A DNA stretch of 64,000 nt from assembly GCA_947385955.1 (NCBI GenBank), contig CANDNA010000017.1, positions 1 through 64,000 on the forward strand, in the 5' to 3' direction. The notes below the pieces were generated by a model. The model ran no database searches. It was given only the letters and a program-made list of their open reading frames with translations, and was not told where the DNA came from. This stretch comes from an uncultured Clostridia bacterium (GTDB taxonomy: Bacteria; Bacillota; Clostridia; Lachnospirales; Lachnospiraceae). The translations under genes were made by a program, and so were the position numbers. Positions 9,399 to 18,214 of this stretch are shown in pieces; the first letter of the stretch is position 1, and each line of letters opens with the position of its first letter.

Positions 9399-10273
9399 TC
9401 GGTCAGCATGGGACAGTAATAGCTGACCCCTTTGTACACATCCGGCTTATTTGCCTCGGAAGCATCCAGTTCCACCGGAAGCTGTGCCAGCTTCTTTACC
9501 GTTTCTTCCGGCATATAATGGTAATGTACATCCAGTTTCTTCACATTGGGAAAGGCGGGAAGTTTTTCCAGCAAAAGAGCGCCGCCTTTTTCCGTCAGGG
9601 AGCCCATAGACAGATCCAGAGTGCTGATCTGTTCCATAAACCGGCTTTCCAGCACCAGTTCTGTCACCTCATCCTGGATCTCGCTGTCCACGATCCCCAG
9701 ATAGGAGAGTTTTGGAAAATCGGCCTCTTCCAACAGCGTCCGGATCGTATCCACACTGCCGTCAAAACCGTAGTTGTCAACACCAATATAAAGGAGCAGC
9801 TTTTTCAGATTGGGGAGTTTGGCCTTCTGGATGGATTCGATCACATAGGCGGGAAGGCCGCCGCAGATAATGGTCAGCGCTTCCAGTTTTTCATGGCAGA
9901 CATCTCCCAGGTCCAGATCCGTGCTGCCCTTGACAGTCAGCTCCCGCAGCCCCGGCAGAGCCTCCCACAGTTTGCTGTAATCGCCCTGCATAATCCAGGA
10001 GACTTCGCACTCCTCATAATCCATATCCCCGATAAACAACGATTCTATATGGGAAAATTCTTCTGCATGTTCCACGATCCCGTCAATGATGGGCTGACAG
10101 CTTTCTTCCCAGCACTCTCCCCAGTCACCGACGGCCACCTCCCGGAGCCCGGAAAATTCCGGATCTGCCAGAATATCCTCCACCATACTGTGAGCCCCTT
10201 TTTCCCCTTCCTCATATTCCTCGTACTCATAGCTGTACCGCTTCTTTCCCTCACCATACTTCTCCTGATTCAT
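9395..10273 (-). CDS. STM4015-family leucine-rich repeat protein
   Basis: A 292-residue acidic protein with irregular leucine-rich repeats (LPGLRELTVKGSTDL, LEALTIICGGLP, LPNLKKLLLYIG, FPKLSYLGIVDS, ISTLDLSMGSL, FPNVKKLDVHYH). This is the STM4015 family. There is no signal peptide or catalytic motif, so it is probably a binding partner or scaffold for the enzymes encoded next to it. The start follows AAGGAGG placed across the stop codon of the histidine kinase gene 12 bp upstream. It overlaps the ATP-grasp gene by four bases. Confidence 0.8.
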   Translation of the reverse strand: MNQEKYGEGKKRYSYEYEEYEEGEKGAHSMVEDILADPEFSGLREVAVGDWGECWEESCQPIIDGIVEHAEEFSHIESLFIGDMDYEECEVSWIMQGDYSKLWEALPGLRELTVKGSTDLDLGDVCHEKLEALTIICGGLPAYVIESIQKAKLPNLKKLLLYIGVDNYGFDGSVDTIRTLLEEADFPKLSYLGIVDSEIQDEVTELVLESRFMEQISTLDLSMGSLTEKGGALLLEKLPAFPNVKKLDVHYHYMPEETVKKLAQLPVELDASEANKPDVYKGVSYYCPMLTE

Positions 10274-10285
10274 CTTCCTGCCTCC

Positions 10286-12388
10286 TTATCCCTTTCCTTC
10301 TGTTTCCATGGTTCCCGATTCCTCCAGCATATGGCAGATCACCTCCATAAGCTGAGGTGTATCAATGGGTTTTTCCATATGCGCATTCATACCGCTTTCC
10401 CTGGACTTTCTTTTATCTTCATCGAATGCATTGGCGGAAAGCGCCACAATCGGAATGCTGGCCAGCGCCGGATCTGCCAGACGCCGGATGGCCTTTGTCG
10501 CATGATAACCGTCCATCACCGGCATCTGTATATCCATCAGAATCAAATCGTAGTATCCCGGCCTGGAATGTCTGACCTTTTCCAGTGCAATGCTGCCATT
10601 TATCGCGCAGTCCACAAGATATCCGGCATCTTTCAGCAGTTCTGTCACAATTTCCAGATTGATTTCCGTATCTTCCACCACCAGAATCCGTTTCCGCCCC
10701 GGCCTGCCCCCTTTTTTCTTTTTTTCTGCGGCATGCATCTCCCGCCCCATCTCTTCCGTGCGCAGGTGCAGGCTGACGGTAAAGCGGCTCCGCTTTCCCT
10801 CTTCGCTGACCACCTCTATTGTACCGCCCAGCATATCCACAATGCTCCTGGTAATCGTAAGCCCCAGGCCGGTACCGTGAACACCGCTCTGTGTCGTATT
10901 TTTCCCTCTTTCAAAAGGCTTGAAAATCTGCTGCAGCATCTTTTTGCTGATGCCGATCCCGTTATCCTCCACAATCAGCCGATAGGTACTGTATTCCCTG
11001 GAATCCCTGTCCGGTTCTTCTTCTATCATGACGGTAACCTGTCCGCCCTCACCTGTATATTTTACCGCATTGTTGACAAGACGCATCAGTATCTGCGTCA
11101 GCTTGCGTCTGTCACTGTATACCGTCTCATGCTGCAGGCCGGCGCTGTCCAGAGATACCGTAATCCCCTTATCCTCTGCCCGCAAAAAAGCATCGGTGCC
11201 TGCCTCCTGCAGAATCTCAGGCAGGCTGCACCTGTTTTCCTCAATATGTACCTTTCCCGATTCAATCCGGGATATTTCCAATACATCATTCAGAAGCTGC
11301 AGAAGCTGAGTCCCGGATGTTTCGATCCGGTTCAGATAATGCAGCACCCGCTCGCTGTCAGAAGCATTCTTTTTGGCAAGCCCGGTAAATCCGATAATGG
11401 CATTCATCGGAGTACGGATATCATGGGACATATTGGAAAGAAATGCATTTTGGGCCACAATCGCCGTCCTGGCAGATTCCAGTGCCTCCTCCAGCACCTT
11501 CTGCCGCTCCATCTCCTGAATGATCTCTTCATCCATATTCTGATATCCCATAACGATCTGTAAACCGCCGTCCTTTTTTCCCACATTGACAATCCGCAGC
11601 TGGATGTACTGGATCCTGCCGTCCTTGATCACACGATAGTTCAGATGAAAGGTATGGCTGTCTGCCAGTCTGCTGCGGATATACTCCGGGCTGGTGGCCT
11701 TTGACACAAATTCCTGCTCCTCCGGATGCACCCATGTTTTCACATAATCCGCAGCAAAACTTCCGTAACTGCGTATCTGGAGTTCTTTTGAAAACTGCCT
11801 GTGGGTACGGTCATTCAGACGGTATGCCTGCACTGTATCCGCATCCAGATCGGCATACAGAATGGATTCATAACCGATGCTCAGACCTTCCACCAGATCA
11901 AGATACCGTTTTTTCTCCCAGTCCAGCGTATTTACGGTATCCATATGCTGCTGTTTCCGATCCGTGGCATCCCCGGCAAATACATAAAATACATCCCCGA
12001 TAGCACTGTGAATAAAGTGCCCGTAATCGTCAACCCACCGGATTGCTCCTCCCTGTGCCACAATACGGTATTCCACGTAGTCCAGATCATACTGGCTCTC
12101 TGCAATCTGTTTTTTGATACTTTCCTCCACTTCCTCCAGATCGTCAGGATGCACAAGGCCCCGAAAAGAATTGCCTGTCAGTTTCCGGAATTCTTCCATC
12201 GTACTGCAGTTGCAGATCCGCAGCAGCGCTTTATTGGCATAGATGATCTCTTCCGCTCCGTCTGCCCGGTAAATAAAAAAGCCCCCCGGCATTTCATCAA
12301 TAAAACTGATAAACTGATCCGCTTTGCTCTCATGTCCGGACAATATGTATTCAATCAAACCAATGTCCAATCTCTCTGGCTGGTCCAT
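10286..12388 (-). CDS. PAS-PAS hybrid histidine kinase with receiver domain
   Basis: A 700-residue soluble hybrid kinase. It has two PAS domains (about 25-145 and 165-290), a HisKA domain with phospho-acceptor H322 in NMSHDIRTPMNA, an HATPase domain (N box NNAVKY about 439-444, VEDNGIGIS about 473-481, HGTGLGL about 504-510) and a C-terminal receiver with D619 in LMDIQMP. No transmembrane segment is seen, so it should sense an intracellular signal. The start is ATG at 12388 behind GGAGGGAG. It lies first in the run leading into the STM4015-4011 genes, 12 bp before the LRR gene. No DNA-binding output is encoded beside it, so its output may be protein-protein. Confidence 0.9.
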   Translation of the reverse strand: MDQPERLDIGLIEYILSGHESKADQFISFIDEMPGGFFIYRADGAEEIIYANKALLRICNCSTMEEFRKLTGNSFRGLVHPDDLEEVEESIKKQIAESQYDLDYVEYRIVAQGGAIRWVDDYGHFIHSAIGDVFYVFAGDATDRKQQHMDTVNTLDWEKKRYLDLVEGLSIGYESILYADLDADTVQAYRLNDRTHRQFSKELQIRSYGSFAADYVKTWVHPEEQEFVSKATSPEYIRSRLADSHTFHLNYRVIKDGRIQYIQLRIVNVGKKDGGLQIVMGYQNMDEEIIQEMERQKVLEEALESARTAIVAQNAFLSNMSHDIRTPMNAIIGFTGLAKKNASDSERVLHYLNRIETSGTQLLQLLNDVLEISRIESGKVHIEENRCSLPEILQEAGTDAFLRAEDKGITVSLDSAGLQHETVYSDRRKLTQILMRLVNNAVKYTGEGGQVTVMIEEEPDRDSREYSTYRLIVEDNGIGISKKMLQQIFKPFERGKNTTQSGVHGTGLGLTITRSIVDMLGGTIEVVSEEGKRSRFTVSLHLRTEEMGREMHAAEKKKKGGRPGRKRILVVEDTEINLEIVTELLKDAGYLVDCAINGSIALEKVRHSRPGYYDLILMDIQMPVMDGYHATKAIRRLADPALASIPIVALSANAFDEDKRKSRESGMNAHMEKPIDTPQLMEVICHMLEESGTMETEGKG

Positions 12389-12435
12389 CACACTACTCCC
12401 TCCGCTTTCCCTCTTACTCTGCTACTATCCTACCA

Positions 12436-12482
12436 CGTTCCGGAAAATTTGTCATGCTGCACAGACAAAATTTTCCGGAACG
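12436..12482 (-). terminator. Inverted repeat between rarA and the kinase gene
   Basis: Arms CGTTCCGGAAAATTTGTC and GACAAAATTTTCCGGAACG (one bulged base) surround a ten-base loop, downstream of the rarA stop and upstream of the kinase start. The stem is strong but no clean T-run follows on the minus strand, so it may be a weak terminator, a processing site or an operator for the following operon. Confidence 0.5.
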
Positions 12483-12511
12483 CTTTTGGGGGATCCGTAT
12501 TCTTCTCATCA

Positions 12512-13861
12512 CTATGTCCGGTGCATTTTCTCTTCTCCGGCAGCCTCCCGTCGGATCCGCTGCATATGCTCTCTGATCTTCACCTCATACCCATTGCCGG
12601 AAGGACGGTAAAATTCTTTCCCGCTGAGTTCATAGGGCAGATATTGCTGCTCCACATAATGATTGGGATAGTCATGGGCATACAGATAACCGATGCCCCG
12701 CCCCAGTTTTGCAGAACCCCTGTAATGGGCATCCTGCAGATGAGGCGGTACAGGCAGATTTCCCGTAGCCTTAACCGTATCCATCGCCTCCCCGATGGCA
12801 TTGACAGCCGCATTGCTTTTGGGCGCGGTGGCAATATAAGAAGCCGCCTGTGCCAGTATGATCTGTGCTTCCGGCATCCCCACCCGTTCCGCCGCCAGAG
12901 AAGCACTGACCGCCACAGTCAGGGCACGTGGGTCTGCATTGCCCACATCTTCTGATGCACAGATCATCATCCGCCTTGCGATAAAGGTAACGCTCTCCCC
13001 TGCATACAGCATCTTAGCCAGATAGTATACTGCCGCATCCGGGTCGGACCCCCGCATACTTTTGATAAAAGCGGAAATGGTATCATAATGATTGTCCCCG
13101 CCCTTATCATATTTCACCACCCGTTTCTGGATACATTCCGAGGCTGCCTCCAGATCTATATGAATCTTCCCGTCCTCTGCCCTTTCTGTGGTCATCACAC
13201 CCAGCTCTATGGCATTGAGCGCCAGACGGGCATCCCCTCCGGCCGCATCCGCCAGAAAATCCAGCGCTTCCTCATCGATCACCGCATCATAACTGCCCAT
13301 CCCCTTTTCCCGGTCATAGACCGCCCGCAGTAAAAGCTCCCGGATCTCCGCTTTTTCCAAAGGCTTTAACTCAAAAATAATGGAACGGGAAATCAATGCG
13401 CCGTTGACTTCAAAGTATGGATTTTCCGTTGTGGCGCCAATCAGAATCACCGTGCCGTCCTCCACAAACGGCAAAAGATAATCCTGCTGCCCCTTGTTAA
13501 AGCGATGTATCTCATCAATAAACAGGATGGTCTTTTTTCCATACATCCCTCTGATCTCCTTCGCTTTGCCAATGACTTCTTCCATATCTTTTTTCCCTGC
13601 GCTTGTGGCATTGATCTGCGTAAATTCCGCGCTGGTGGTATGGGCGATCACCTTCGCCAGCGTGGTTTTTCCCGTTCCCGGCGGCCCGTAAAAGAGCACC
13701 GAACTGATCTTATCCGCTTTAATGGCGCGGTAGAGCAGCTTGTCTTTTCCAATGATATGCTTCTGCCCCACTACTTCCTCCAGTGTAACAGGGCGCAGCC
13801 TGGCCGCCAGCGGCGACTCCTTTTCCATATTGTTTTCACGCATATAATCAAACAGATTCAT
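12512..13861 (-). CDS. rarA: Replication-associated recombination protein A (RarA/MgsA)
   Basis: AAA+ ATPase of the RarA/MgsA/WRNIP1 family that acts at stalled replication forks. It is 449 residues long, full length for the family. Walker A is FYGPPGTGKTT and Walker B LFIDEIHRF. TTENPYFEVN and ALISRS are family-specific, and the C-terminal MgsA tetramerisation region (MRGSDPDAAVYYLAKML, GIGYLYAHDYP) is present. The first residues NLFDYMRE are also typical. It is the 5' neighbour of the kinase gene on the same strand, separated by 123 bp that contains an inverted repeat. Confidence 0.95.
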   Translation of the reverse strand: MNLFDYMRENNMEKESPLAARLRPVTLEEVVGQKHIIGKDKLLYRAIKADKISSVLFYGPPGTGKTTLAKVIAHTTSAEFTQINATSAGKKDMEEVIGKAKEIRGMYGKKTILFIDEIHRFNKGQQDYLLPFVEDGTVILIGATTENPYFEVNGALISRSIIFELKPLEKAEIRELLLRAVYDREKGMGSYDAVIDEEALDFLADAAGGDARLALNAIELGVMTTERAEDGKIHIDLEAASECIQKRVVKYDKGGDNHYDTISAFIKSMRGSDPDAAVYYLAKMLYAGESVTFIARRMMICASEDVGNADPRALTVAVSASLAAERVGMPEAQIILAQAASYIATAPKSNAAVNAIGEAMDTVKATGNLPVPPHLQDAHYRGSAKLGRGIGYLYAHDYPNHYVEQQYLPYELSGKEFYRPSGNGYEVKIREHMQRIRREAAGEEKMHRT

Positions 13862-13884
13862 TGCCTGCCCCTCTCACTCTTTCC

Positions 13885-14811
13885 TTATTTGCAGCTGTCT
13901 ATCACAGCCTTTTCCAGCAGATACCCTTCCGCTTCTGCCTCTTTTGTCACATCCACACCGCCTATCCAGTACCATGAAGTGCTTTCCTCTATCCGTTCTC
14001 CTTTATATTCTCCTGCAAAGTCCAGGCAGATACAGAGGTTGGCGCCGCCTTCCGTATCCTGATGGATTGCCTCCGCCATCGCCAGCAAAGCCGCTTCTGC
14101 CGCTTCTGCCTCTTCCCGCTGCCGCCTGCGCATACCGGCTTCCTGCCAGGCGTCAATTTCCACATGAAAGTAAAGGAACAAAGGATATTGCCGGAACACT
14201 GTCTTGTAATCCACCTGATCCAGCGCAAGTACTTTTTTTCCCTTCTCCAGCCCCTTTACTGTCCGGTACAGGCCTGTCCAAGTCCGGCTTGCCCTGGCAA
14301 AGTCCCCGCTGCCCATAATCCGGGCCCGGACACTGCATTCCCACTCGTGTTGCCATTGCACATTCCCCGGCAGAAATTCCTTCAGATAGCACTCGGTATA
14401 ATAGTCGGTAAGCTGATTTTCCAGCCATGCAAACTGTAAAGACCCCAGGTCAAATTTATCTTTATTGTTCAGTGTCTGCGTGCACGTCCTGCCCAGGCTG
14501 TCCTCATAGGAAACCTGCCATTCATAATAATTATAAATGTCCCACGCCTCGCCTGAGGTAGCTCCCGCAGGGGTCTGCACCGGATAAAACCATTCCAGAG
14601 CATCCACTTCATCCCGCTTCTCACCAACTGCCATACTGCTGCCGCACAGCGCTTCAAGTTCTTCCCTGTACAGCTTTGGATAATCCTCCGTATAATAATA
14701 ATACCGATCCTCATAATACTGATTCGTGTCCATGATCCTCAGGAAAATCAAAGCACATATCGCACAAAAAATTCCCGCCGCAAGCAGCTTATATTTTGTT
14801 CCCCTTCTCAT
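13885..14811 (-). CDS. Membrane-anchored protein of unknown function
   Basis: A 308-residue protein not recognised. It has one N-terminal hydrophobic segment (LLAAGIFCAICALIFLRI, about residues 9-26) after a short basic leader, with no lipobox, so the rest is probably extracytoplasmic. The body is rich in Trp, Tyr and acidic residues, with an Ala/Glu-rich helix (EEAEAAEAALLAMAEAI, about 235-251). It lies 23 bp upstream of rarA on the same strand and may be co-transcribed with it. No enzymatic motif was found. Confidence 0.6.
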   Translation of the reverse strand: MRRGTKYKLLAAGIFCAICALIFLRIMDTNQYYEDRYYYYTEDYPKLYREELEALCGSSMAVGEKRDEVDALEWFYPVQTPAGATSGEAWDIYNYYEWQVSYEDSLGRTCTQTLNNKDKFDLGSLQFAWLENQLTDYYTECYLKEFLPGNVQWQHEWECSVRARIMGSGDFARASRTWTGLYRTVKGLEKGKKVLALDQVDYKTVFRQYPLFLYFHVEIDAWQEAGMRRRQREEAEAAEAALLAMAEAIHQDTEGGANLCICLDFAGEYKGERIEESTSWYWIGGVDVTKEAEAEGYLLEKAVIDSCK

Positions 14812-14936
14812 TTCCCCCTCCCCTGCCAGAATACCGGACTTCCCTTCCCATCCGTTTCCTTTTTTATTGTACTAAAACCCGTTCTTCCTGTAAAGGCTCT
14901 TACCGCACTCCTCCGTAAAGGTCTGACGGCATACCG

Positions 14937-16727
14937 TCACAGAGCCACCGGCGCTTTGGCTTCTTTTTGGAGCATACTGATAAATGCCGGCAGGCTCATG
15001 CTTCCCAGATCCTGCCTGCCTTCTTCTGCATCCCTCCTTCGGACTGCGATCTGCTGCTCCCTCTCCTCCTTTTCCCCTGCAATCAGGATATAGGGCAGTT
15101 TCATCAGACGTGCCGCCCGGATCTTATACCCCAGCTTTTCATTCCGCTCATCCAGTTCGCACCGTATCCCGGCCTGCCGCAGCTTTTCATATACCTGCCG
15201 GGCGTAGACTTCACTCTTCTCAGACAGAGAAAGCACCCGAACCTGTACCGGAGCCAGCCACAGAGGGAATTTCCCTGCATAATGCTCCGTCAGTATCCCG
15301 ATAAAGCGTTCTATCGAGCCATATACCACCCGATGTATCATAATCGGGCACTCTTTCTTTCCGTCCGCTCCCGTGTATTCGGCTCCGAACCGCATCGGAA
15401 GCTGGAAATCCAACTGAATGGTGCCGCACTGCCATGTCCTGCCAATGGAATCCTGCAAATGGAAATCAATCTTGGGACCATAAAATGCACCGTCCCCTTC
15501 ATTGACTGTATAAGCCACTCCCAAATCCTCCAGGGCGCTGACCAGACCCTGTGTGGCCGTTTCCCAGTCCTCATCACTGCCCATACTGTCCGCAGGCCGG
15601 GTGGAAAGCTCCACATGATAGGAGAATCCAAATTTCGTATACACTTCATCAATCAGTCTGAGTACACCTCCTATCTCTGCCGGAATCTGTTCTCTGGTCA
15701 TAAAAATATGGGCATCATCCTGCGTAAAACAGCGTACCCGCATCAGTCCGTGCATCTGTCCGGACTTTTCATGCCGGTGCACCAGCCCCAGCTCTCCCAG
15801 GCGTATGGGCAGCTCCTTATACGAATGAGGCTCCATCTGATAAACCAGCATACCACCCGGACAGTTCATGGGCTTTATCGCAAATTCCCGCTCATCGATT
15901 ACTGTGGTATACATATTTTCCCGATAATGGTCCCAATGCCCGGAAGTCTCCCACAGTTCCCGATGCAGCATGATCGGTGTGGAAATTTCCTGATACCCTT
16001 CCCGTTCATGGAGCCTGCGCCAGTAATCAATCAGTATATTTTTCAGTACCATCCCTCTTGGCAGAAAGAAAGGGAATCCCGGCCCTTCCTCCCTGATGGC
16101 AAACAGCCCCAGCTCCTTTCCCAGCCTTCTGTGGTCCCTGCGCTTTGCCTCCTCTAACATAGTCAGATACCCGTCCAGGCGGGCGGCATCCGGAAAGGAA
16201 ATCCCATAAATCCTCGTCAGCATCCGGTTTTCTTCTTTTCCCCGCCAATATGCCCCTGCCACACTGGTCAGTTTCAGCGCCCTGATCAGACCGGTATTCA
16301 TCACATGAGGGCCTGCGCACAGCTCTGCATATTCCCCCTGCCTGTAAAAAGTCAGTCTGTCTTTTCCTGTATCGGATAACTCCCTGATCAGTTCCTGCTT
16401 ATAACACTCTCCCCGTTCTCCCATATAGCGGAGTGCGTCTTTTTCTGTTACCTCTTCCACCGTAACCGGCAGCGCTTCCTTCGCTATTTTGTACATTTCC
16501 GCCTCCAGAGCCGGCAGATCCTGCTCTGTAAATGCTGCGGGGAACTCAAAGTCATAATAAAATCCCTCATCCACTGCAGGCCCGATTCCGCACCTGGCCT
16601 CAGGATACAGCCGTTTTACCGCCTGCGCCAGCATATGGGCCGTTGTATGCCAGAATGCACGCTTCACCTCCTGTTCCTCAAAACTTCCTTCCCGGACCTC
16701 TCCGCTGCTTTTTAAAACCTTCATCAT
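14937..16727 (-). CDS. thrS: Threonyl-tRNA synthetase lacking the TGS domain
   Basis: Charges tRNA-Thr. The 596-residue protein starts almost directly with the editing domain (HTTAHMLAQA, the HxxxH site, and CAGPHV). The class II catalytic core follows (MNCPGGMLVYQ, LGLVHRHEKSGQMHGLMRVR, FYGPKIDF) and then the anticodon-binding domain (KIRAARLMKLPYILI). Family members of about 635-645 residues carry an N-terminal TGS domain that is missing here; this shorter form is known in some Firmicutes. ATG 16727 follows AAAGGAG; the next codon is also ATG. Expression is governed by the T-box leader upstream. Confidence 0.95.
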   Translation of the reverse strand: MMKVLKSSGEVREGSFEEQEVKRAFWHTTAHMLAQAVKRLYPEARCGIGPAVDEGFYYDFEFPAAFTEQDLPALEAEMYKIAKEALPVTVEEVTEKDALRYMGERGECYKQELIRELSDTGKDRLTFYRQGEYAELCAGPHVMNTGLIRALKLTSVAGAYWRGKEENRMLTRIYGISFPDAARLDGYLTMLEEAKRRDHRRLGKELGLFAIREEGPGFPFFLPRGMVLKNILIDYWRRLHEREGYQEISTPIMLHRELWETSGHWDHYRENMYTTVIDEREFAIKPMNCPGGMLVYQMEPHSYKELPIRLGELGLVHRHEKSGQMHGLMRVRCFTQDDAHIFMTREQIPAEIGGVLRLIDEVYTKFGFSYHVELSTRPADSMGSDEDWETATQGLVSALEDLGVAYTVNEGDGAFYGPKIDFHLQDSIGRTWQCGTIQLDFQLPMRFGAEYTGADGKKECPIMIHRVVYGSIERFIGILTEHYAGKFPLWLAPVQVRVLSLSEKSEVYARQVYEKLRQAGIRCELDERNEKLGYKIRAARLMKLPYILIAGEKEEREQQIAVRRRDAEEGRQDLGSMSLPAFISMLQKEAKAPVAL

Positions 16728-16747
16728 AAGACTCCTTTCAAATCATG

Positions 16748-16773
16748 AAAAAGAATCCTGCTTTGCAGGATTC
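16748..16773 (-). terminator. Second terminator-like hairpin just before thrS
   Basis: On the minus strand, GAATCCTGC, AAA and GCAGGATTC form a perfect nine-pair stem followed directly by five T residues, ending 21 bases before the thrS start codon. It lies downstream of the T-box terminator, so it could be a second attenuation point. The T-run is short, so efficiency is uncertain. Confidence 0.6.
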
Positions 16774-16784
16774 TCCGCCTGCGG

Positions 16785-16887
16785 CGGATCGCTTCAGCGA
16801 TATATTTCCTCTCCGCCGCAGTGTGATCCCGCCCGGAGGGCTTTTTGTGATACAGGAAATCCGGAGGAATTTCCTGTATCACAAAAA
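16785..16887 (-). other. Hairpin-rich insert between T-box and thrS
   Basis: Two strong inverted repeats separate the T-box terminator from the start-proximal hairpin. A perfect 19-pair stem (16842-16887, loop around ccggagga) shares its left arm with the T-run of the T-box terminator. A GC-rich stem (TGCGGCGGA with TCCGCCGCA) lies at about 16781-16820. T-box leaders normally run into the gene within a few tens of bases, so this segment looks like an inserted palindromic unit or an extra regulatory layer. Confidence 0.55.
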
Positions 16888-17145
16888 AAACACCCCAAAA
16901 GACACGGATTCTGTCTTTCAGGGTGCTTATCGCACGGTTCCACCTTCACTTTTCACTCTCCGGATTCCATCAAATCCTGTCCTTTAACGCAGACATACGG
17001 CAGCGCTTACCAGATCAGTCTCCTTGGGCACTGCAGCTTGGGAATGGTTTTCACAGGATTTCCTCATAGGCGGCTTCCACCAAATGCTGCCCTCTCTGGA
17101 TGTTTCCGGCCTGCTACTCTTTCCGTCATCGCTTTTTACTCTGTT
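16881..17145 (-). promoter_or_regulatory. T-box riboswitch (threonine) of thrS
   Basis: The conserved T-box GAAGGTGGAACCGTGCG lies at about 16930-16946 on the minus strand. It is followed by a terminator (arms CACCCTGAAAGACA and TGTCTTTTGGGGTG, then eight T) at 16883-16925. Upstream are Stem I signatures: GATGACGGAAAGAGTA, AGAGAGGG and GGTGGAAGCC. The proposed specifier is ACC (complement at 17046-17048), a threonine codon followed by A. Uncharged tRNA-Thr would stabilise the antiterminator and allow thrS transcription. Confidence 0.9.
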
Positions 17146-17155
17146 GTGTATATTC

Positions 17156-17184
17156 AACTTATCACTTCAAAAAGCACCTGTCAA
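17156..17184 (-). promoter_or_regulatory. Probable promoter of the thrS T-box transcript
   Basis: A perfect -35 TTGACA (17179-17184 on the minus strand) lies upstream of Stem I, with a weak -10 about 17 bp downstream (TAAGTT, with the AT-rich GAATATACA just beyond). The -10 assignment is uncertain. Confidence 0.45.
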
Positions 17185-17209
17185 GCACCTGCAGGCACTT
17201 TTCTCTCTT

Positions 17210-18214
17210 TTACTTTCCGTACCGGGAAACATTGCTGCTGTCCACCTTTTCAAAATCCACCCAGACATATTTCCCGTCCTCGCTGATGCCTTCCATATCT
17301 TCGGTATCCCCGGCCCCGGCCAGGCGCATTGCCATTTCCACTATGGCTTCTCCCTGTCCCTTGCCTGACTGATAGACCGTAAAGGCCATTTCACCGTTTT
17401 GGATCGCCGCACATCCGTCTGCAGTGGCATCCACGCCCAGAACCGGGACCGCGTCAAAATCCATACCGGCCGCCCGGCCCGCCTCCAGCACTCCCAATGC
17501 CATCGCATCATTGTTACAGATCACGCAGTCTGCCTGGACACCGGTACGCAGAAACAGCGCAAACAGCTCTTTTGCCTGTTCCGTATCCCAGTCGGCGCTG
17601 TCCTCAAATACATAGTTGATTTTCTTTCCGCTGGCCTCCAGCGTCTGTTTGACGCCATTGGTTCTGCCGGCAGTTGCCGAATGGTATCTGGGACCTTTGA
17701 TCAGCACCACATTGATCTCCTGCCTGCCGGACATTTGCCCCAGCACATATTCTGCCTGAAACTGCCCTGCCACCTGTTCATTGGAGCCGACATAAACATA
17801 TTTCCCCGCTTCCAGATGCTTGTCATCCGGACAACTGTTGAAAAATACGATGGGGATATCCCCCGCACTCATTTTAAGCTGTACCGCCGTATCCGTAGAT
17901 ACCGCACTGCATACAATCACATCGTATCCCTGGGATGCCGCACGTTTGAGCTGATCCACCTGGGCTTCGATCGAACCCTGGGCATCCGCCACATCCAGCT
18001 GGATTCCTTCCTGTTTTGCCCGTTCCGATGCGGCATCCACCAATGTCTTGCGAAAAGTATCCATCTCATTTAAGGAGAGAAAAATTTTCATATGTTTCCC
18101 CCCTGCCCCGCTCTGGCCGCCGCTGCCGGCACTTTTACCGCAGCCGCCGGCTGCCATAAGCAGTGTCAGAATCCCCAGCACCGTCAGAAACTTTCGCCAA
18201 TCTCTTTTTTTCAT
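17210..18214 (-). CDS. Sugar-binding lipoprotein (periplasmic-binding protein type 1)
   Basis: A 334-residue substrate-binding protein of the RbsB/peripla_BP_4 kind. A lipoprotein signal (KFLTVLGILTLLMAAGGC, lipobox AGGC) anchors it to the outer face of the membrane. The mature part has the repeating alpha/beta pattern of the family (FFNSCPDDKHLEAGKYVYVG, VICNNDAMALGVLEAGRAAG, VLGVDATADGCAAIQNGEMA). No permease or ATPase gene lies nearby. Instead its start codon shares one base with the stop codon of the chemoreceptor gene upstream, so it may present its ligand to that receptor rather than feed a transporter (inference). Confidence 0.88.
   Translation of the reverse strand: MKKRDWRKFLTVLGILTLLMAAGGCGKSAGSGGQSGAGGKHMKIFLSLNEMDTFRKTLVDAASERAKQEGIQLDVADAQGSIEAQVDQLKRAASQGYDVIVCSAVSTDTAVQLKMSAGDIPIVFFNSCPDDKHLEAGKYVYVGSNEQVAGQFQAEYVLGQMSGRQEINVVLIKGPRYHSATAGRTNGVKQTLEASGKKINYVFEDSADWDTEQAKELFALFLRTGVQADCVICNNDAMALGVLEAGRAAGMDFDAVPVLGVDATADGCAAIQNGEMAFTVYQSGKGQGEAIVEMAMRLAGAGDTEDMEGISEDGKYVWVDFEKVDSSNVSRYGK

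Noticed and set aside
9518-11563. Very long plus-strand open frame opposite the LRR and kinase genes
   Set aside because: It spans two real minus-strand genes and their junction, has no ribosome binding site and no family resemblance; it arises from codon bias on the other strand.
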